Positions 17,964-26,546 of a stretch of DNA of 64,000 nt are shown piece by piece (the first letter of the stretch is position 1; each line of letters starts with the position of its first letter). The notes below the pieces were generated by a model. It did no database searches, had not been told where the DNA came from, and was given only the letters and a program-made list of their open reading frames with translations. Origin of the DNA: Lachnospiraceae bacterium (GTDB lineage: Bacteria; Bacillota; Clostridia; Lachnospirales; Lachnospiraceae); NCBI GenBank assembly GCA_024698715.1, contig JAILRA010000038.1, positions 1 to 64,000 on the forward strand, read 5' to 3'. A program made the translations under genes and the position numbers.

Positions 17964-18000
17964 AAAAAAGATGCAGAACATCTTTCGATATTCTGCACCT
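17964..18000 (-). terminator. terminator of the xylanase gene
   Basis: On the minus strand the arms AGGTGCAGAA and TTCTGCATCTT (one mismatch) enclose a 12-nt loop and run into TTTTTT. It lies about 40 nt after the stop. The rest of 17853-17963 contains only an 8-bp palindrome (AAACGCCT/AGGCGTTT, 17888-17909) without a T run. Confidence 0.75.
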
Positions 18001-18040
18001 CTTATCACAAGGATCAATCCTCTGTTTTTAATTTTTCGGA

Positions 18041-21000
18041 TTATTTCTCTTCTTTTTTGTCTTCATCCGAAGCTTCTTCTTTTGCTTCTTCGGATTTTTC
18101 TTCAGAAGTCTCTTCCTTGGTTTCTTCGTTCTTGATCTCGCCGTTGTCGAAATCCTCTGCGGGAGACTCAGTCTCGTTTGATTTGCCTTCTTCGGGGCTC
18201 TTCTTTAACGAAACAGCTGCTGCCGATCCGGCAAGAACAACCGCTGCACCGATACCGATGAACAAAGGAAGTTTGCTCTTCTTTCCGCCGTTTCCGTCAT
18301 CGGTGTTTCCGTCGGAACCTTCGAGACTGACGATCGCCGCACCGTCAGCACCTACAAGCATTGCCGTTCCGAAGCATGCGGGTGATGACCAGCACTGATT
18401 GGTAATGTCGTTCCAGGTTACCGTTCCGATTCTGATGCCTTCGGAAGATGCATCGTTGATCTGAAGTTCGATACCGATGAAATCATTTTCCTTGGGAGTT
18501 ACTTCAGTCCATTTGAATGCTGCTTCAACGATATATCCGGTATCTGTTGTCTTAGCGAATGTTGTTTCGTTTTCTTCAACACAGGTTTCACCGTTGAATG
18601 AATGCTCGTTAGCATAGTTGATCCTGTACTGTTTGGTTCCGTTATTATACTCTGCTGCCTTTGAGTTGGTCTCATCGATAAATACTTCGACCGAATCCTG
18701 CTCATGAACCTGTTCTGAATCCTTGTTAAGATCTGCATCCGTAACAACTGCGTATGTATAGAGATAATTCTCATCCCAGAGAACCTTTACAGTAGCTGTA
18801 GCCGCAGGATTGTCCGTCTTGTTTCCGAGAGTAACTTCAGTTGCATTGTTCCATGCTTCGTCAAGTTCACCGTCAACCGTAACGGTTCCTTTGGGAATGA
18901 ACATGAAAGGTTTAAGCATACCTTCCGCATAATACTGGCTGGAAGTATCCTGGCTCAGTGTAACGTCATTAAATGCTACCGTGTCCTTATCGTTCGTAAC
19001 CACGATATCAAATCCGATAACCGCATTTGCCTCTGCAGTATCTACGGGAACATTGAGAACAACCGCATAACTGCCGTCATCAGTTGAAGGTTCATCTTTT
19101 CTTAAGCCCTCAACCATCTTGGTCTTGATCCCTTTGGATTTTGAATTGTATTTATCTACGTAAACCTTTACGCCGTCGGTTTCATTCTGAACGGTATCCC
19201 AGACTCTTACCAGGAACTGAACCTGTCCTTCATTCCAGATTGCCTTGAAGTTAACGTTTACATCAGCACCCGAGAATGTGTATTCCTGAGCCTGTGAGAA
19301 ATCGTCTACCATGGCCTGGCTGACTGAAACTGCCTTTGTTTCGGGTGCAAGCTTTGTAGGATCAACGATTGCCCAGAAAGCGGGTTTAGCCTTCAGGTCA
19401 TCATCAAAGAGAAGAGGACACTGAGGACTTCCGTCCGTTACACCGCCGCCTACGCCTGTGTAAGCCTGAAGCCATGAGTTGCCGTCGATAACACCCCATA
19501 CGATGAATCCGGTAACATCTGCAAGGCCTTCTGAATCAACTTTCTTCATTGCATCATAAAGAGCTTTGTATCTGTAAGCCTGTCTTCCGTATTCACCCTG
19601 AAGTGTAGCTGCTGTTCCGTCATATGCGGAACTTGACTTAAAGTCAACTTCGGTAAGCATGATCTTTCCTACAACAGCGCCGTACTTTGAAGCTGCATCA
19701 ACAAACTGGTCTGTTGTGGGATATTCGTTGTCGTAATGTCCCTGCATACCCATACCGTCAATTCTGGTACCTTCGGCATTCTTAACGTCATTAAGAAGTG
19801 CAACGATACCTTCAACCTTGCCGGGTGTACAGTCATTGTAATCGTTATAGTAAAGTTCTACATCTGCGGGAGCATATTTGTTGGCAAACTTAAATGCATT
19901 GATGATGAATTCGTTGCTCTTGTATACTGCCCACCAGCTTGAACCTTCTGCGTCGGTTCTGTATGTTCCGCTGCCGTCGCTGACTGCTTCGTTAACTACA
20001 TCCCATCCGTAGAAGAGATCTTTATATTTGCTGTCCTCGCCTACGTAATGCTCGAGAACGGACTTGATGTACCATTCATGACGAAGTGACATTACTTCGG
20101 GTGATACATAAGGTTTGTTTGCATCATAATCCTCATGGAAGAACCATTCGGGTGTCTGTGAATGCCATGTAAGAACGTGTCCTCTGATACGGATCTTCTC
20201 ATCGGGATGTTCTTCGTTCCATGCAAGGAAGTAATCAAGATACTTCTCTGCGTTTGAATAATCAAGTACGGGAACTTCGATTTCCGTTCCGTCGATCGTA
20301 GCTTTTTCTTTTCCTCTGATAGAGTATCCGATATGTGAATCGGGCTTTAATTCGTTTCCGAGTGTAACTGCATTGAAATGCTTTTCAACGAGCTGCATAA
20401 GAACCTTATCGTTGATTTCGGAACCTGAAAGGGATGTACCGCAGATCATGTCATCTCCGAAATCCTTTGTAAGGGTATCCTTAAGACTGGGGATACTTCC
20501 TTCGATCGTTTTTGTAGCAAGATTCATATTTACGAATGAAGCGCCTGTAAGATAATACTTACCCATAACGCAGGCACCTTCACCGTAATCTTCACCCTGT
20601 TCAAGGAATCTTAAAACAAGCTTTTCGATGTCGCCTGCCGAAGAAACTTTGAATGTACCTTCAAACTTGGTCCAGACACCGGGCTCAAGCTGCTGGCTGG
20701 AAGTTCCTGTGATCTCAGGTGAGTAGGAACCGAGGTAGTTCGTACTTCCGCCTGATGTGATATAGGGAGCAAAGTCAACCTGGCGCTGTGTGCCGGGTGC
20801 TCCGTCATAATCTTCTGAAAGCATTACATAGAAGCAGTACGCATATGTAGCTCCGTTTTCAACTATATCCGTTACGTCATAAGCGAAACAGTCATAAGGT
20901 CTTGTTCTTCCGTCAAGAACACCGTATGTTGTGATATCGCCTACGATGGGTGTATCGCTTGTAGCTGTTGTGATCTTTGCACTTTCAAGTTCGCATCCCC

Positions 21001-21583
21001 ACATGGATACGTCAGCATCTGCAAAGTTTCCGTTCTGCAAAAGGTTCTCACCCTCTACGCTCGGTCCGGAAAGTTCTTCGTCTTCCGAATCGCCTGAAGG
21101 GTTTCCTTCGCCGGATACGGTAAATGTAACACTTGCGATAACAGCTTCTGTCGTTCCTTCATTAAGGGACATTATTGAAAAATACTTGCATCCCTTTGTA
21201 TCCGGAGTGATAGTCGGGTTACCGTATGAAACCGGAGTTCCGCCTTTGTTATCGGATTCATAATCCGCCGGAGTATGAAGCTTGAAAGCCAGATCGCCGG
21301 CGTTGCCGCTTTTTACATCAAATACCACTTTGGTAATGGTATCGGGATCGATATCGGACGGAATTGCGTAGAACTGCGATTTGTACTGGTCCTGAAATGC
21401 TATTTCCAGTTCGCCGTCTGCGTTGACTTTGGAAGTCAAACCGTATTCCATCGTGGATTTCAAATCCGCAAACGTGTACGTTTTTTCGGAAGGCGCCGCA
21501 TTAACATCCATTGGAATGAACATCACCAATGAAGCGAAAAGCAAAAGCGAAGCCATCACGAAAGCCATAATTTTTCTGCTCAT
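18041..21583 (-). CDS. membrane-anchored multidomain GH10 endo-beta-1,4-xylanase
   Basis: The 1180-residue enzyme has a signal peptide (cleavage probably after MDVNA, about 29). An N-terminal carbohydrate-binding-like beta domain (about 35-155) is followed by a CBM22-like domain beginning NLLQNGNFADADVSMWG (about 180-355). The GH10 barrel covers about 365-720, with acid/base Glu532 in DVVNEAVSDG and nucleophile Glu645 in MLTEVDF. Two CBM9-like modules follow, the second clearer (TVTVDGELDEAWNNATEV). The end has a membrane helix (LPLFIGIGAAVVLAGSAAAV) and an acidic Glu/Lys tail, not LPXTG, so the enzyme is held in the membrane. It depolymerises xylan outside the cell. The gene has its own promoter and terminator. 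Confidence 0.95.
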   Translation of the reverse strand: MSRKIMAFVMASLLLFASLVMFIPMDVNAAPSEKTYTFADLKSTMEYGLTSKVNADGELEIAFQDQYKSQFYAIPSDIDPDTITKVVFDVKSGNAGDLAFKLHTPADYESDNKGGTPVSYGNPTITPDTKGCKYFSIMSLNEGTTEAVIASVTFTVSGEGNPSGDSEDEELSGPSVEGENLLQNGNFADADVSMWGCELESAKITTATSDTPIVGDITTYGVLDGRTRPYDCFAYDVTDIVENGATYAYCFYVMLSEDYDGAPGTQRQVDFAPYITSGGSTNYLGSYSPEITGTSSQQLEPGVWTKFEGTFKVSSAGDIEKLVLRFLEQGEDYGEGACVMGKYYLTGASFVNMNLATKTIEGSIPSLKDTLTKDFGDDMICGTSLSGSEINDKVLMQLVEKHFNAVTLGNELKPDSHIGYSIRGKEKATIDGTEIEVPVLDYSNAEKYLDYFLAWNEEHPDEKIRIRGHVLTWHSQTPEWFFHEDYDANKPYVSPEVMSLRHEWYIKSVLEHYVGEDSKYKDLFYGWDVVNEAVSDGSGTYRTDAEGSSWWAVYKSNEFIINAFKFANKYAPADVELYYNDYNDCTPGKVEGIVALLNDVKNAEGTRIDGMGMQGHYDNEYPTTDQFVDAASKYGAVVGKIMLTEVDFKSSSAYDGTAATLQGEYGRQAYRYKALYDAMKKVDSEGLADVTGFIVWGVIDGNSWLQAYTGVGGGVTDGSPQCPLLFDDDLKAKPAFWAIVDPTKLAPETKAVSVSQAMVDDFSQAQEYTFSGADVNVNFKAIWNEGQVQFLVRVWDTVQNETDGVKVYVDKYNSKSKGIKTKMVEGLRKDEPSTDDGSYAVVLNVPVDTAEANAVIGFDIVVTNDKDTVAFNDVTLSQDTSSQYYAEGMLKPFMFIPKGTVTVDGELDEAWNNATEVTLGNKTDNPAATATVKVLWDENYLYTYAVVTDADLNKDSEQVHEQDSVEVFIDETNSKAAEYNNGTKQYRINYANEHSFNGETCVEENETTFAKTTDTGYIVEAAFKWTEVTPKENDFIGIELQINDASSEGIRIGTVTWNDITNQCWSSPACFGTAMLVGADGAAIVSLEGSDGNTDDGNGGKKSKLPLFIGIGAAVVLAGSAAAVSLKKSPEEGKSNETESPAEDFDNGEIKNEETKEETSEEKSEEAKEEASDEDKKEEK

Positions 21584-21631
21584 TTTTGTCCTCCTTACTG
21601 CCCGTGATAATTCATAATCACATATAAAAGA

Positions 21632-21661
21632 ATTATATCAAAACGCTTATTATACATTCAA
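21632..21661 (-). promoter_or_regulatory. promoter of the xylanase gene
   Basis: On the minus strand TTGAAT, 18 nt, TATAAT with an upstream TG (extended -10). Transcription would begin about 40 nt before the ATG, which has GGAGG. No operator-like palindrome is evident. Confidence 0.6.
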
Positions 21662-21702
21662 TCAAAAAAAGAAAAAACAAGTTTTTATCCCTGTTTTTTC
21701 TA
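21662..21702 (-). terminator. terminator of the esterase gene
   Basis: On the minus strand AGAAAAAACA pairs with TGTTTTTTCT around a 12-nt loop and is followed by seven T. It lies 30 nt after the esterase stop and just upstream of the xylanase promoter. Confidence 0.7.
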
Positions 21703-21731
21703 TAATTTCTCATTAATACAATTTGAGGTAC

Positions 21732-22595
21732 TTATTTCTTTGTCATCTGACCTATATATTCGAATATGGTCTGCAACGTCTTGCTCTTGGCAAGATCATC
21801 AAAGAATACCGCCGTCGAATAATATGAATGCGTATTCTTGGAATCGGTAACCCTGTAAAATGTCACGGGGAAGTTCATCTCCATGGCTTTTCTGGCAAAT
21901 AAAAGCGTTTGCTTCATATCTATAACACCATCGTGTTCGCTCTGGATAAGATACATGGGGATCGTAAGTTCTACGTCACCCGGTTTGACAAGGTCGATCC
22001 TTGAATAAGGTTCACCCACTTTTTTGTCCTGACCTTTGTCGAAAAGATCGCTGACGAGCTGATTCAGTGCCCAGGGAAGTTTTCCCTCGAAACAGTACGG
22101 GCCTGCAAGTCCTATGAATCCGGCAAATCTCCTGACGCCGATCTTGTATTTTGCATGAAGTTCCTTGTCGTATACAAGAAGGGAACCCAGATGTGCGCCT
22201 GCCGAAGAGCCCATTATGATCACACGGCTCGCATCGATATTCTTGCCCTGCAGATATTTAAGGACTGCTTTGTATTCCTTGCAGACATCGTCGATTATCT
22301 GATTGAAATGAACATGTGGAACTTTCCTGTAGCCCATGATGATACTCTCATATCCCTCTTTGGCGATCCTCTGTCCGATGAATTCGAAATCCTTCGGTGA
22401 TTTGCTGTTCCATCCGCCTCCGTGGATATATATAACGATCTCGTTATGTTTTTTCACCTGCGGAGCAAAATGGAGAAAATATACTTCCTTGCTGTTATTA
22501 AGGCTTACCTTGGTTGCTTTTATCTCTCTTTTGTAAGCCAGCATTTTGGTTGCTATTCCGGGATAACTTTGAAGTTCTCTGACAAAATCATTCAT
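21732..22595 (-). CDS. alpha/beta-hydrolase, HSL-like esterase
   Basis: The 287-residue cytoplasmic enzyme has the oxyanion-hole motif YIHGGGW (with NSKSPKDFE after it) and the nucleophile elbow IIMGSSAGAHLG. The acid and His are probably in SEHDGVIDM and KNTHSYYS near the end, which is atypically followed by only about 25 residues. Such enzymes remove acetyl or other ester groups; next to a xylanase, a role on xylo-oligosaccharide esters is possible but unproved. GGAGG precedes the ATG. It follows the serine hydrolase gene by 38 nt. Confidence 0.82.
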   Translation of the reverse strand: MNDFVRELQSYPGIATKMLAYKREIKATKVSLNNSKEVYFLHFAPQVKKHNEIVIYIHGGGWNSKSPKDFEFIGQRIAKEGYESIIMGYRKVPHVHFNQIIDDVCKEYKAVLKYLQGKNIDASRVIIMGSSAGAHLGSLLVYDKELHAKYKIGVRRFAGFIGLAGPYCFEGKLPWALNQLVSDLFDKGQDKKVGEPYSRIDLVKPGDVELTIPMYLIQSEHDGVIDMKQTLLFARKAMEMNFPVTFYRVTDSKNTHSYYSTAVFFDDLAKSKTLQTIFEYIGQMTKK

Positions 22596-22633
22596 ATTGT
22601 TTCCCTCCGTTTCTTTATTTACTGAACCGAACT

Positions 22634-23770
22634 TTATTCATACATCATTTCACGCAGTGTGGGATGGATCTCGTCGTAAGCCATACCGCAATTCCTGACA
22701 TGCATTGCAAATACAAGAGAAAGTTTGTTTTCGGTATCCATGAACACACAGCTTCCCGCTGCTCCGTCCCATCCGAAAATTCCTGCGGGTGCTTTTGAGC
22801 CGATCGCTTCGGGATGCATCAGAACCTGCATTCCGCAACCGTAACCGTAGCCCTTTCTTCCCATTGTATCCTCTATATCCTTAAGGGATTTCTCTCCCAG
22901 AAGATTTGTTTTTATTATATCTATCGTTTTGGCTTTAATGATTCTTTTCCCCGCTTTGTTGGTTCCACCACAGGCCATGGTGTCCGCAAAAGCAGCGTAG
23001 TCTTCCGTACAGCTTATAAGTCCCGCTCCGCCGCTTTCATAACAGTCGGATAACTGATATTGGCATACGGGTTTCATCGGGATAATGCCTTTTTTCTCAT
23101 TGTCGATAAACTGACATGCAAGATTTGAATCGTAATTGACGGGCTTTGCGAAATATGTGTTGTTCATTCCGAGTCTGTCCCAGATGTTCTCTTTCATGTA
23201 TTCGCCGAGGCTCTTTCCCGAAACGACTTCTATTACGGCACCGATAACGTCATGGCTTAAACTGTAAAGGAAATGCGTACCCGGTTCAAATTTCAAAGGA
23301 GTCTCGACAAAAGCATTTACGAGTTCCAATGTGGTGGCACTCATTCCCTTTTCTTCAAGAACACGGCTTATTCCGGCTCTTTCAAGGTTGTAATCAAGTC
23401 CCGACTGCATAGAGACCAGATGTTTAAGTTTAAGCGGAGTCTCGGATCTTATGATGCTTAAGACATTTCCGTTTCTCTTTTCGGTCAGAAGGTCCGAATA
23501 TGCGGGAAGATATTTTGATACTTCATCTTCAAGCGACACCTTGCCCTGTTCCACAAGCTGCATGAAAGCAGTCATCGTCAGGACTTTGGTCATTGAAAAC
23601 ATAAGATAAAGCTGATCGTTTCTTACAGGTATCTTCTTTGCCTTATCGTTGGTTCCTTTCATATGGCGGTAAAGCATTTCGTGATCTTTATATATGATAC
23701 AGTCCACTGAAGGAATACCGCGTTCCGTTACAAGTGAATCCAAATACTCTGTTATCCTGTCGTAATTCAT
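22634..23770 (-). CDS. serine hydrolase, class C beta-lactamase family
   Basis: The 378-residue protein has no signal peptide. The active-site SxxK is in MFSMTKVLTMTAF; the YxN-like second motif is YSLSHDVIG, and the third motif region contains FGWDGAAGSC where HxG is usual. Conserved segments include LTMTAFMQLVEQGKV and YLPAYSD. Family members act as esterases, D-aminopeptidases or lactamase-like enzymes. Cytoplasmic location and the esterase neighbour make an esterase role more likely than penicillin resistance. Confidence 0.85.
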   Translation of the reverse strand: MNYDRITEYLDSLVTERGIPSVDCIIYKDHEMLYRHMKGTNDKAKKIPVRNDQLYLMFSMTKVLTMTAFMQLVEQGKVSLEDEVSKYLPAYSDLLTEKRNGNVLSIIRSETPLKLKHLVSMQSGLDYNLERAGISRVLEEKGMSATTLELVNAFVETPLKFEPGTHFLYSLSHDVIGAVIEVVSGKSLGEYMKENIWDRLGMNNTYFAKPVNYDSNLACQFIDNEKKGIIPMKPVCQYQLSDCYESGGAGLISCTEDYAAFADTMACGGTNKAGKRIIKAKTIDIIKTNLLGEKSLKDIEDTMGRKGYGYGCGMQVLMHPEAIGSKAPAGIFGWDGAAGSCVFMDTENKLSLVFAMHVRNCGMAYDEIHPTLREMMYE

Positions 23771-23846
23771 ATGTCCCGTTACCTCGCGTTTTTGGAAAAC
23801 ATCAATTCTTATTCTTCAAAAAAGCAGTTTTGATAAAAAACCGCAG

Positions 23847-23878
23847 AAAACCCAAAATCCTTTCGGATTTCGGGTTTT
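23847..23878 (-). terminator. terminator of the chemoreceptor gene
   Basis: AAAACCC and AAATCC arms pair with GGATTT and GGGTTTT with one mismatch around TTTC. The hairpin lies 20 nt after the stop of the chemoreceptor gene; a T run occurs a few bases further on the minus strand. Confidence 0.75.
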
Positions 23879-23898
23879 GGTAAATATCTTTTCAATTA

Positions 23899-25395
23899 TC
23901 ATTCCCTTGCAGTCTCATGTGATAATGTTTCTGCCTGTTCCTGAAGATTTTCAACTATTACCATTACTTCGCTTACGGTAGAAGTATTCTTCCTGCTTGA
24001 TTCAAATGTTTCATTGGAATGTGCCGAAACCTGTTCAAGTATGGCGGAAATATTCTGGATTGCTTCGACAATGGTTTTATTTGCTTCCGCAAGGCCTGCA
24101 ACCGCTGCTGCAAGTCCTCTGGTATTGTTTTCGATATCACCCGTATCGTTTTTGATCGTTTCAAGGCTTCTGGCGGTATCAAGTGCAACCGCATGCTGTT
24201 TGTCGCTTCCCGCAACAAATGATTTGATCGCCTTATCAACATCCGCAAGCTTATTGTTTATATTCTCTATGAGGTTATGAATATCATCCGTAGCACTCTG
24301 TGTCTGATTGGCAAGATTGGATATTTCAGAAGCAACAACGGCAAAACCTCTTCCGGAATCTCCCGCTCTCGCAGCCTCGATACTTGCATTTAATGCGAGC
24401 AGATCGGTCTGATCGGCAACATTGTTGATAAGTTCGATGATCGTCTGCATCTGCTGGGTATAATTCTCAAGTTCTGTCAGTTCTTCGGCAGCTGAATCGG
24501 AATACTGCTTGGATCTTTCGACTTCCGCTTCAAGATTACGCATGTTTTCCGCACCGAGAATTACTGCCTCACGGGTCTTGCTCACACTGTCCGCTATCGC
24601 TTTGGTGTTATGCGATACTTCATCTATCTTGTTCTGTATTTCTTCAGCCATTATCATCTGAGTCTGTACCGACTCGGCCGATTCTCCCGTACCCGTATTA
24701 ACCTCTTCCATGGCAGAGCATGTTCTGTCCATTGCTTCATCGAGCATTTTCATTTTATCAGTCATTTCCGCAATGCCTTCGGTAATTGCCGAAGATGCCT
24801 TTAAGATCTGTTCAAGAAGAGCTGATACGTTGTTCTTTTCCTGCTCTATCTGATGCATCTTTCCGCTGTTCAATATGGAATTGGTCTTGGCGATCATTAC
24901 GTTATAAATCGCACATAAGAGCATCAGAAGTATCTGGATCTCGGAAGATACCACAACTTCCTTGTCAATTCCCGAAGCGATCAGATTGATTGCAACCGAA
25001 CAGATATTTACCAGATTGTAGGTTATCGCGGTCATGATCGAAAAATTCTTATCGGCATATGCGTTAAGCGCTATCATGATCACGAGCGCATAAGTAAATA
25101 CCAAATTGTTTGTTGCGGTAAAAAGCAGAAATCCCCAGGGAACAAGAAATCCGAACAATATAAAATATCTGGTGTAGTAATTGTCAGACTTGATCTTGTG
25201 AACAACAATGGTAAGAATACCCGGAACCCAGAGTAACAAAAATGCTACAATAAAATAAGGGATTGTCCTGCTGTGTTTGATGACTTCGATAAGATATGCA
25301 AGTGCGATGATACCGATGGTTATGCTGTAGCAGGTTATTGCCAGTTTATTTCTTCGTGTTAATTCAATCGATCTCTTAATACTATCCTTATCCAT
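23899..25395 (-). CDS. methyl-accepting chemotaxis protein with polytopic membrane sensor
   Basis: The 498-residue receptor has about six N-terminal helices (residues 18-185) with very short loops in place of a large periplasmic domain, then a coiled-coil signalling domain. The hairpin tip is visible: [20 protein letters not shown] followed by [16 protein letters not shown]. There is no clear HAMP domain. Such polytopic sensors detect signals in or near the membrane. It suggests motility. It stands alone, with a promoter and a terminator. Confidence 0.92.
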   Translation of the reverse strand: MDKDSIKRSIELTRRNKLAITCYSITIGIIALAYLIEVIKHSRTIPYFIVAFLLLWVPGILTIVVHKIKSDNYYTRYFILFGFLVPWGFLLFTATNNLVFTYALVIMIALNAYADKNFSIMTAITYNLVNICSVAINLIASGIDKEVVVSSEIQILLMLLCAIYNVMIAKTNSILNSGKMHQIEQEKNNVSALLEQILKASSAITEGIAEMTDKMKMLDEAMDRTCSAMEEVNTGTGESAESVQTQMIMAEEIQNKIDEVSHNTKAIADSVSKTREAVILGAENMRNLEAEVERSKQYSDSAAEELTELENYTQQMQTIIELINNVADQTDLLALNASIEAARAGDSGRGFAVVASEISNLANQTQSATDDIHNLIENINNKLADVDKAIKSFVAGSDKQHAVALDTARSLETIKNDTGDIENNTRGLAAAVAGLAEANKTIVEAIQNISAILEQVSAHSNETFESSRKNTSTVSEVMVIVENLQEQAETLSHETARE

Positions 25396-25443
25396 ATTTT
25401 AACCCCTGAAAATACAATTTAGTTTTAAAGAAAACTATAAATT

Positions 25444-25452
25444 ATTATACCA
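25444..25452 (-). promoter_or_regulatory. extended -10 promoter of the chemoreceptor gene
   Basis: On the minus strand TGGTATAAT is a perfect -10 with TG extension; no good -35 lies 16-18 nt upstream. The leader would be about 40 nt. Confidence 0.5.
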
Positions 25453-25543
25453 CATTTATCGTAATTTGAATACTTTATCATATAATCGTAAAACCATAAC
25501 ATACGGATTGACCGTTGCGAAAAATTACATTACGCAATCATGA

Positions 25544-26389
25544 TCATCCGGGATATTCATATTCAAACGACGCTCTGTCCGTTCTGAACGCAAATACGGT
25601 TCTTCCTTTGATCCTGAAACGGTAATATGCCTTGCAGGATGCGCTTTCATGAATGCTTCTGGTCATCTGACCGTTAACCGGAGCATTGAGAGCCTTTCCG
25701 GATGATTCTATAAGCCCGGCTTCGAATTCCATATTTCCCTGTCTTATGCGAACTTTCCTGTCTCTAAGTTCCATTATATGAGCACCCAGATAAGTCGCGA
25801 ATCTGTATTCTCTGCCGTTATAGTATATAACTCCTATGATCCCGGTAAAATCAAAGAGCCCGAAAGGAATGCTCGCCACCGAAAGCATCAGCGATCCGCC
25901 GTGAAAAGCCGTCTGAGTCCAGAGATAATCCTTCGGAAAAGAATATCCGCTGTCACCTTCCCAGTATCCTATCGCATTTTCAAACACGTATTCCTTTTTG
26001 TTTATCTTTATCTTTCCGTTTACGGAATGTCTCATACTCATCACGGAATGTCTGCATTCCATAAAAGGAATAAGGGCAAAAGGACCCATGATGTCATATT
26101 TTATCGGTGTTAACGGTCCGAAATCAATCTTTCCTTTGACACTGACTTCAGGAGAATCCATATTGATCCTGATACCGTTTCTTCCGAATCTGTTTTTCCC
26201 GAGAAAAATATTCCTGCAGTCTTTTCTGAAGCATTTTGCACTCAGATTTATATTATATGCATCATCATCAGTAATGATCTGAAGAGAACTCGATTCCCTG
26301 CCGCCGTTTTTATGCATTGCGGGAATAAAAGCCACCGTGTCGTTTTTAGACTGACATTTTAGATACCATCCGTAAAAATAATCTTTCAT
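25544..26389 (-). CDS. tocopherol-cyclase-like (lipocalin-type) protein
   Basis: About 281 residues from the ATG at 26389, preceded by GGGAG (the frame is open to 26410). The start FYGWYLKCQS and later IGYWEGDSGYSFPKDYLWTQ are typical of the Tocopherol_cycl family, a twin beta-barrel fold related to lipocalins. In plants the family cyclises tocopherol precursors. Anaerobic Firmicutes make no tocopherol, so the bacterial protein probably binds or modifies another hydrophobic ligand. No signal peptide. Isolated gene between the chemoreceptor and the plus-strand lipoprotein. Confidence 0.75.
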   Translation of the reverse strand: MKDYFYGWYLKCQSKNDTVAFIPAMHKNGGRESSSLQIITDDDAYNINLSAKCFRKDCRNIFLGKNRFGRNGIRINMDSPEVSVKGKIDFGPLTPIKYDIMGPFALIPFMECRHSVMSMRHSVNGKIKINKKEYVFENAIGYWEGDSGYSFPKDYLWTQTAFHGGSLMLSVASIPFGLFDFTGIIGVIYYNGREYRFATYLGAHIMELRDRKVRIRQGNMEFEAGLIESSGKALNAPVNGQMTRSIHESASCKAYYRFRIKGRTVFAFRTDRASFEYEYPG

Positions 26390-26483
26390 AACTCTCCCTT
26401 TTAAAAACACTTACACTGTTTTATTATATCATAAACTTAATAAAAATAGTATATAAATGAATCAGGCGTGTTTGCGGATTTAA

Positions 26484-26512
26484 TTGATAAAATGTTTAAA
26501 TCATATTAATAT
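26484..26512 (+). promoter_or_regulatory. promoter of the plus-strand lipoprotein gene
   Basis: TTGATA, 17 nt, TAATAT: five of six matches in both boxes. Transcription would start about 28 nt before the ATG at 26547. It lies within the longest open frame, which argues for the downstream start. Confidence 0.65.
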
Positions 26513-26546
26513 GTTGTTGTGTAAAAATTTAAAAAGGAGAATTCCA

